This document shows positions 53,824 through 59,235 of a DNA stretch of 59,235 nucleotides, in pieces. Position numbers and translations under genes: made by a program. The notes under the pieces are model-generated. The model ran no database searches. It was not told where the DNA came from and saw nothing but the letters and a program-made list of their open reading frames with translations. Numbering within the stretch: the first letter of the stretch is position 1; every line of letters starts with the position of its first letter. The stretch lies in contig JAKSQK010000009.1 of assembly GCA_024404145.1 (NCBI GenBank), forward strand, positions 1 to 59,235. The letters run 5' to 3'. Source of the stretch: Clostridia bacterium. Its GTDB lineage: Bacteria; Bacillota; Clostridia; Oscillospirales; Acutalibacteraceae.

Positions 53824-55503
53824 TCAAATATCCTCACTTATTTCACTCTTGTGGCGATATTGGGGAATATCGGCGTTTTTGTCGATAAGTTTGTAATAGA
53901 TGTGAATTTCTCTCGGCTCTTTACTGTATCTGCCGGGGCATTCATCCACCGTCACAAACTCAATCAGTTCCATACACATTTCCCGTGTCAGTTCAGGCAC
54001 ATTCATATAGGTTTTCAGCCGCTTGATAAATTCGTCCACATCGTTTTTGCTTTGGGCATTATCAGCCAACTTCTTTTCCAAAGCAGTGCGTTCTTTTTTC
54101 AGTTCCGACTGTTCCTTGCGGTATTTTTCAAGAAGTCCGACACAGATGTCTTCGGGGATTCTCCCGGCAACCTTATCTTCGTACACAGACGGAATGATTT
54201 TTTCAAGCTCTGTCAACCGTGCTTTTATCTGTCCGAGCCGCTTTCTGTCCGCCGCCGTTTCGGCAACGGATTTCTTTTCACTTCTCCGCAAAAATTCTTC
54301 CCGTGCCGCTTTTTCATCGGTTTCCACATACGATATTTTGGATCGTATGTCTTCCAACACAATTTGGTTCAGAATCTTTATCTGAATATAGTGACTGGAA
54401 CAGGATTCCGGACCGAATTTTTCATACGAGCCGCAGGTGTAGTTTTCACGGTAGAATACACGGGGACCTTTTCGGCTGTGTCGGGTGTTGTTGTACTTCA
54501 TATACATCTTGTTTCCGCAATCTGCACAGTACACAAGTCCCGATAGCGGAAGGACGATGCCTCGCTTGGTTTTCTTGCCTTGGCTGACCGATGCTTCCAT
54601 CTCTCTGCATTTGTCCCACAGTTCCTGACTGACGATTGCCTCGTGCGTGTTATACACCGTAATCATTTCGTCAGGATCACGCTTGACGGTCTTTTTGTTC
54701 TTGTAGGAAACAGTGGTAGTACGAAGCTGCACCAAATGACCGAGATAGGTGGGATTGAGCAACAACTGCTTGATTGTAGCCGCCGACCACATATGATGAG
54801 AATGCCGTGTATTCGGAATACCGAATTTTTCTTCCTTGTAATCGCTTGGTGTGGCGATACCCTCATCATTAAAGGTCTGTGCGATCTTGTGTGGGCTGAT
54901 ACCGCTTGCCCGCATTTCAAACATACGAAGCACATTGGATGCCGCCGGCTCATCACGAACCGGAAGCCGTTTTTCGTCATCACCTTTGACATAACCGTAG
55001 GGAGCTTGATTGGAACGGTATTTACCTGCCTTGGCATTGGATTCGATGACCGCACGGATCTTCTTGGAAGTGTTTGCGGCGTGCCATTCGTTAAAGACAT
55101 TCATAATCGGTGTCATATCCATACCGCTGTTTTCATTTTCCGCCGAATCCACATTATCACCGATAGCGATAAAGCGGATATTATAGGTGGGGAAAATGTA
55201 TTCGGTATACTGACCGACCTCGATATAGTTCCGTCCGAAACGGGAAAGGTCTTTTACGATAATGACATTGATTTTGCCGCTTTTAGCATCTTCCAAAAGC
55301 CGCTGAACACCGGGGCGGTTAAAATTCGTTCCCGACCATCCGTCATCAATATATTCGTCCACGATCTCAAATCCGTTCTCATGAGCGTATTTTTCAAGGA
55401 TTCGTTTCTGATTTTCAATCGACAGCGATTCTCCGGCTCGTTCATCATCTTTGGAAAGACGGTAATACAGTCCTGCTTTGGTATTGTTCTTTTGCTTTGA
55501 CAT
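53824..55503 (-). CDS. large serine recombinase (TnpX/TndX-like)
   Basis: About 559 residues. The catalytic domain has Ser17 in YYRLSKDD and the Arg cluster in 'VKDLSRFGRNYIEVG'. A Recombinase domain follows (about 155-260), then a zinc ribbon (CADCGNKMY ... CGSYEKFGPESC, about 320-365) and a coiled coil (about 385-475). It would excise and insert the element. AAGGAG precedes ATG 55503 (MSKQKNN); the GTG 15 bases upstream is too close to that site. Its end touches the CRISPR array. Confidence 0.93.
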   Translation of the reverse strand: MSKQKNNTKAGLYYRLSKDDERAGESLSIENQKRILEKYAHENGFEIVDEYIDDGWSGTNFNRPGVQRLLEDAKSGKINVIIVKDLSRFGRNYIEVGQYTEYIFPTYNIRFIAIGDNVDSAENENSGMDMTPIMNVFNEWHAANTSKKIRAVIESNAKAGKYRSNQAPYGYVKGDDEKRLPVRDEPAASNVLRMFEMRASGISPHKIAQTFNDEGIATPSDYKEEKFGIPNTRHSHHMWSAATIKQLLLNPTYLGHLVQLRTTTVSYKNKKTVKRDPDEMITVYNTHEAIVSQELWDKCREMEASVSQGKKTKRGIVLPLSGLVYCADCGNKMYMKYNNTRHSRKGPRVFYRENYTCGSYEKFGPESCSSHYIQIKILNQIVLEDIRSKISYVETDEKAAREEFLRRSEKKSVAETAADRKRLGQIKARLTELEKIIPSVYEDKVAGRIPEDICVGLLEKYRKEQSELKKERTALEKKLADNAQSKNDVDEFIKRLKTYMNVPELTREMCMELIEFVTVDECPGRYSKEPREIHIYYKLIDKNADIPQYRHKSEISEDI

Positions 55504-55602
55504 AGTAAAATCTTTCACTCCTTCTTATGTCAAAGCAGCCTGATTGTGTAAATATATTATAGCATAAATCCAAAGCACAATCAAGCCGCTTTGACGGTTC
55601 TT

Positions 55603-55791
55603 TTATGCCGGATTTTCGGAATCTTCGTATGCTTGCTTCTTTGCCAATTTGCCGACAACCTCATCAATATCCTTTTTGCCGGTGTAATGGCTGACTACAA
55701 CATACGGAACGCCGTCTATTTCAATGACCTGTTTGCTCACAGGCATCTTATCAAATGAATTTTGTTTTTCTGAAAGTATAGAATTTTTCAA
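55603..55791 (-). CDS. TnpW-like transposon-encoded small protein
   Basis: A 62-residue protein, TTG start, with GGAGG upstream. The core 'VIEIDGVPYVVVSHYTGKKDIDEVVGKLAKK' resembles the TnpW-type accessory proteins found next to large serine recombinases in Clostridia elements. Function unknown; family assignment tentative. Confidence 0.55.
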   Translation of the reverse strand: MKNSILSEKQNSFDKMPVSKQVIEIDGVPYVVVSHYTGKKDIDEVVGKLAKKQAYEDSENPA

Positions 55792-55803
55792 TAGGATTTC
55801 CTC

Positions 55804-55860
55804 CTATTTGGGTTTATTCCTCCTATCCCGCCGGAGGTAGGCGTATTCTGTTTTTGTCAT
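55804..55860 (-). CDS. 18-residue leader-type ORF
   Basis: ATG preceded by AAGGAGGAG, an unusually strong ribosome site, giving MTKTEYAYLRRDRRNKPK. It ends 12 bp before the TnpW-like start, so it may couple translation. Basic, no family seen. Confidence 0.4.
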   Translation of the reverse strand: MTKTEYAYLRRDRRNKPK

Positions 55861-55918
55861 TAAAACTCCTCCTTCATAAATATAAAAACCGATGATTCGG
55901 TATAAAACATTTTAAGTG

Positions 55919-56134
55919 TCAGCGGTTGAGAACATAATCAATCACGCTGACTTTTGTAATCTTATAGCCCTTACCGCACGGCAGAGTCTTGATAGAGCCG
56001 TTTTTAATCAGCTCATAGACTTTCTTCCTGCCGATGTGTCCGAGCATTTTTGCGGCCTGTTCCGTGCTTATAACATCGGGATAGTCCGTAAAAATTGTTT
56101 TGTATGCTTCAATGGCATTGGAAAAATCACGCAT
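55919..56134 (-). CDS. excisionase-like helix-turn-helix protein
   Basis: About 71 residues. 'VISTEQAAKMLGHIGRKKVYELIKNGSIKTLPCGKGYKITKVSVIDYV' is the MerR/Xis-type winged helix that bends element ends during excision. AGGAGG precedes ATG 56134 (MRDFSNA), preferred over upstream starts. It sits between the integrase and the serine recombinase. Confidence 0.82.
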   Translation of the reverse strand: MRDFSNAIEAYKTIFTDYPDVISTEQAAKMLGHIGRKKVYELIKNGSIKTLPCGKGYKITKVSVIDYVLNR

Positions 56135-56289
56135 AGCGAAAACCTCCTTTTTCAGATTACCTCCCATCTGCCGGAGGCGTGGCAACAATTTTGTTTCATT
56201 TCAAAAAACTCCTTCGTAAATTAAAATTCTCACCTTTCGGTGAAGGTCAGATGCCGGACACGCCGGCATCTGCCTTTGAGGATTGCCAA

Positions 56290-57258
56290 TTACTTTTTCT
56301 GACGGTACTTTTTCGGCATTTCGGGAAGATAGACTCTCGTTATAGGTGTCCTGTGGTGTCCCATACTCTCGCTGACATTCTTCTCGACATTCTTTCTGCC
56401 TTCGGCTGTGAGGCGTTCTACACGATTCTGGGCATAATAATACCGAAGTCCGTGCCAAGTCAAATGCTCATACCGTTCCTTGTTGCCGGGTTCAACCTTG
56501 CTCGTGCGGTCTTTGTCGGTAAACTTATGACGGTTGTTCGTCATCCAGTTTTTGAGCGATTCGATTTCTTTCTGAACGCCGTATTTTTTGTTCTGTGCAA
56601 TGGCATATTCACTCGGATGAAGCCCGAATTTCTTTGCCTTGTAGTTGATGCGTTTCAGAAGTTCCATCTGCTCTTTGGTTTCGACCGGAATCGAACGGTA
56701 CTGCCCGCCTTTGCCTTTGACATTCAGCTCATTGTAGTCAAGTGCATCTGTAATGTCTTTGACACGGATTTTTGCAATTTCGTGAATACGAAGTCCGAAC
56801 CGGTATCCGAGGTCAATGGAATCGACTACATCGAATCTGCCCATCTCTTTGCCAACAACTCTTGCACTCTCGATTTCGTGCGGTAACCATGCTCTGTCGA
56901 TAACACCGCTTATGCGTTGCTCAAGACCTAATGCACGGTTGTCCGGCAGTCTGTTCTTACTGCCCGAAAGATTGTGTACGAATCGAATGCCCGACAATTC
57001 ACAGCGAATGGTAGACGGCGAATAATGCTTGATTTCTTTCATATATTCGGCATAGCCGTATATATGCTTTGCGGAAATGTTCGCAATCTTCTGACCGTGC
57101 CACTCATCTGCATAATACTGTGCGAAGTGGTCGAAGCATTCAAGATAGCGTACCCGTGTCTTGATGCCCTTGATTCGGGCGTTCTTGACGAGTGCATTTG
57201 CCTGATCCATCAGATTGTCTTTGGCTGTCCTCTGGGTTTTTGAGGATAAATTATACAT
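56290..57258 (-). CDS. tyrosine site-specific recombinase (integrase)
   Basis: About 322 residues. A SAM-like DNA-binding N-terminal domain lies at about 20-115 and a catalytic domain from about 135. The catalytic set is visible: Arg in 'YRFGLRIHEIAKI', 'TWHGLRYYYAQ' (His/Arg), then 'ESMGHHRTPITRVYL' with the His and the nucleophilic Tyr near the end. AAAGGAG precedes ATG 57258 (MYNLSS), favoured over 57279. A second recombinase class in the same element as the serine enzyme. Confidence 0.9.
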   Translation of the reverse strand: MYNLSSKTQRTAKDNLMDQANALVKNARIKGIKTRVRYLECFDHFAQYYADEWHGQKIANISAKHIYGYAEYMKEIKHYSPSTIRCELSGIRFVHNLSGSKNRLPDNRALGLEQRISGVIDRAWLPHEIESARVVGKEMGRFDVVDSIDLGYRFGLRIHEIAKIRVKDITDALDYNELNVKGKGGQYRSIPVETKEQMELLKRINYKAKKFGLHPSEYAIAQNKKYGVQKEIESLKNWMTNNRHKFTDKDRTSKVEPGNKERYEHLTWHGLRYYYAQNRVERLTAEGRKNVEKNVSESMGHHRTPITRVYLPEMPKKYRQKK

Positions 57259-57276
57259 CGCTTTACTCCTTTCTGG

Positions 57277-57317
57277 CATAACATGGATTTGATTAGTACC
57301 CGCTAATCAGAGTTATG
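57277..57317. promoter_or_regulatory. nested inverted repeat upstream of the integrase
   Basis: CATAAC (57277-57282) and GTTATG (57312-57317) enclose GATTAG (57291-57296) and CTAATC (57303-57308). It sits across the integrase 5' region and may be an operator or a recombination core. Confidence 0.45.
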
Positions 57318-58021
57318 TATTAAGGACAGCCACAATTTAAAATATGTCGTATTCAGTTTTCAAGAAAACAATTTTCGTTCACAAAAATATTTTGGTTCAC
57401 AGATTTCAGATTGGGACAGCAGATTTTGTAGACGAAAATTTTTAATGCAACAATTATGCTTTTTGTAGATTAAAATAGTTTTCTTCGTGACGAAAATCTG
57501 TAGATTAAAATTTTATCCTCAAAAATTTTCGGCTCCGGCACTCTGATTCGCAGACTGCCGGAGCCGGTGTCATACAAAAAAGATAGTCATATTTTTTCGC
57601 TCATTTCAAAATGACAGTCATATATCATATCGAAAAGAAGGTAAATATCAAATTGTAGATTTCGAAACGATAGTCATATATCATTTCGAAGCGATAATTA
57701 CGCTTTATTTTTCTGCTTATGTTATAAGTGAAAAAACACTCAAATTCAAGAAAAGTAGCATTTTTGCCGCCGTCATATCAAAACGAAGGTCATAATCATT
57801 TCAAACAGAAAATCATTCGTAATTTCAAAATGAAGATAACAGCGGGAGCAAACCCTTGCCTTCTTCTGCTTGTTTGCCATTCAGTCGGCGGGACGGGATT
57901 TGTCAACAGTACGAAGTACCGTAGGCTTGCTGTTTACTAATCACGGTCTGTCGGCTACAATCTCTTTGGCAGAAGAAAAAATATTTGATGATACTATACT
58001 CTTTAATGGAAACCTTTTTTC
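57318..58021. other. AT-rich non-coding DNA of the mobile element
   Basis: No gene supported. It is rich in degenerate TCATATATCATTTCGAA-like units, with the clearest at 57618-57634 and 57674-57690. The short frames here look like chance readings of the repeats. Confidence 0.5.
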
Positions 58022-58067
58022 ACTTGTGTTCAATGTTTAATCTATTGATTGAACATTGAACACAAGT
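58022..58067. repeat. 21-bp inverted repeat (long hairpin)
   Basis: Two 21-base arms, starting ACTTGTGTTCAATG and its complement, separated by TATT, with one mismatch. A second small palindrome CACGCC / GGCGTG follows at 58070-58085. Confidence 0.85.
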
Positions 58068-58402
58068 ACCACGCCGTAAGGCGTGTAAAACAAACTGTAT
58101 GTTATCTGAAATTAATCTGAATAAAATCAGTTCAGGTCATTTCAAAAAGATAATCATTGTTTTATATTTCAGTAGATAATCATATTGAAAATGAGGGACT
58201 GAAAAGTTAATCATATTAAAATATCATATTAAATGAATGTTATTTTAAATGTATATCATATAGGGTTATGATAGTTACTTTAAAACGGCTGTCATATGTA
58301 AAAGAAAGTTATTGTGCACTTTAGGGCATAGTCCACCCATTGTCAAGTTCCTGCGTTTCTAATGTTTTCTGCGTATCAATGGCGGACTATTGCCCTGTGC
58401 AC

Positions 58403-58474
58403 AAACGGCTTTTGCTGCGGCAAAAGCCGTTTCTATTTTGTTCCGCTTCGCTCCGCATAATAGAAACGGCTTTT
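58403..58474. repeat. three-arm inverted repeat with alternative hairpins
   Basis: Arm A AAACGGCTTTTGC (58403-58415) pairs with arm B (58420-58432). Arm B with four extra bases (58422-58437) also pairs perfectly over 16 bp with arm C AATAGAAACGGCTTTT (58459-58474). Only one of the two hairpins can form at a time. Confidence 0.85.
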
Positions 58475-58487
58475 CCCGAAATGATGG

Positions 58488-58552
58488 TCATATATCATTT
58501 CGAAGAGAAAGTCATATGCCATTTCGAAAAGATAATCATATATCATATGTTG
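58488..58552. repeat. iteron-like 24-bp repeats
   Basis: TCATATATCATTTCGAA-type units start at 58488, 58512 and 58536, exactly 24 bp apart, with two more related units at 57618 and 57674 and looser ones between and after. Confidence 0.7.
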
Positions 58553-59235
58553 TCTCCAACCGGCACTGTCGTGCCGACTTCCGACAACTTAAAAGACACT
58601 CATTTCGAAATTTGATATCAAACAGAAAATCATATATGAAATTGTACCCAATAAAGGTGAGGTCGTAGTGCTGACACGGGGACTTTTTTCTTATTATCTA
58701 CGTGTCAAACAATGTGCATCCCTTTGACTTCAAAGGTATCCTAATGGATTGCACGCATCGGAAGCCGGATATTTCCGGTAACTGCCCCCCAGTAAGCAGC
58801 CGATGTGAAAATCTTTTAAACGCCCATGGGCACGATCAAAGACTTCCAGAAAACTTCGTTAACCTTGTGAACGAAAAACCTTAAAACAAATTTTAATCTA
58901 CAACTGCAAATTTTCGTTCACGGCCGGTTAAAGCCAAATTTCGCTGATTACTTTTCCCCAGACGTTAAGGATTCTGATACTCAAAACTTATCCATAAATT
59001 AAACACCGCTCTGTAGATTAAAAAGTTTAACCGGGGCGAAAATATAGAGCCATTAAGTTTTTGTTGTATCAACAGTTTCTAACGGAAACTTTACCGTCTG
59101 CAATGTGCCTTGGCACTTCCCACATTACCGTGGCGGCGGTCACAGAACAGCCGATGTTCTCATCTTTTCGTAAAACACTATTTGCTTACTCTACGCCGCA
59201 GATGAGGTGCGGATTGCCTGTTTCAGCCGGTTTTC
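58553..59235. other. right end of window, no gene recognised
   Basis: Short open frames only, without family features or good ribosome sites. The region is likely non-coding backbone of the mobile element, or contains the edge of a gene whose body is outside. Confidence 0.4.

Larger units (their letters stand above)
53812..59235. mobile_element. mobile element adjoining the CRISPR array (one end in the window)
   Basis: It begins within the broken fourth CRISPR repeat and runs past the right window edge. Gene order on the minus strand: tyrosine integrase, excisionase, an 18-codon ORF, TnpW-like protein and a TnpX/TndX-type serine recombinase, which ends 5-12 bp from the junction. TnpX/TndX-type recombinases insert at GA dinucleotides, and the repeat offers GAGA at the break. 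About 2 kb of non-coding repeat DNA follows. The far end is not visible. Confidence 0.65.

Noticed and set aside
54580..55500. A 306-codon plus-strand open frame inside the serine recombinase
   Set aside because: It is antisense to a gene with all its catalytic motifs; composition is that of a complementary reading.
58340..58668. Overlapping 91- and 92-codon frames with repeated HFE/ISFRK-like units
   Set aside because: They are translations of the iteron-like DNA repeats, in two frames at once, without ribosome sites.

Overview
The window is low-GC Gram-positive chromosome, most likely from an anaerobic Clostridia lineage (Oscillospirales/Ruminococcus-like by overall feel; this placement is an inference). 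The supporting signs are SpoVA/SpoVB sporulation relatives, a T-box leader, the dnaA-dnaN-S4-recF-remB-gyrB-gyrA order, soj/spo0J with parS sites, and a type II-A CRISPR locus. TGA is used as a normal stop (cas9, the restriction gene).

Layout. 1-18 kb is the replication and segregation core, nearly all on the minus strand: DMT transporter, parB, parA, two parS sites, spoVAE, rarA, a SpoVB-like flippase, an iron-sulfur protein, tadA, a CPBP protease, gyrA, gyrB, remB, recF, S4 protein, dnaN, a candidate oriC and dnaA. 18.0-18.8 kb is a tRNA-Pro locus flanked by three direct repeats on each side. 18.8-35 kb is a minus-strand housekeeping arm: pgeF, a YwqE/YwqD/YwqC-type phosphoregulatory trio whose kinase has a long GGGY-repeat tail, rqcH, trmK, yhaM, purA, a Crp/Fnr regulator, an MBL hydrolase, an aminotransferase, a DeoR regulator and a TPR/DUF4037 pair.

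35.1-38.25 kb is a small type II restriction-modification island inserted at the 3' end of lysS. A perfect 19-bp direct repeat marks both ends, and the displaced copy still encodes the LysS C-terminus. lysS-greA follow, then a T-box-controlled two-transporter operon (40.4-43.6 kb), and small EF-hand-like and anchored acidic proteins (43.6-45.0 kb).

45.2-59.2 kb is accessory DNA: a truncated SpoVT/AbrB, a MacB-like ABC exporter, a Fic protein and a minimal type II-A CRISPR-Cas9 locus. That locus has a minus-strand tracrRNA with a near-perfect promoter, an intact 1367-residue Cas9 and a leader ending in ATTTGAG. Its array has three complete repeats. The adaptation genes are gone: a 64-codon ORF overlapping the cas9 stop reads as the Cas1 N-terminus joined in frame to the Csn2 C-terminus, apparently through the shared 'VLMIEN' stretch. 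The fourth CRISPR repeat breaks off where a mobile element begins. This element has a large serine recombinase, a TnpW-like protein, an excisionase, a tyrosine integrase and about 2 kb of repeat-rich DNA without a recognisable gene, and it runs past the window end.

The most interesting biology is the frozen Cas9 system (guide production and interference apparently intact, memory acquisition deleted, array capped by a transposon) and the clean gene-restoring insertion of the restriction-modification island at lysS.
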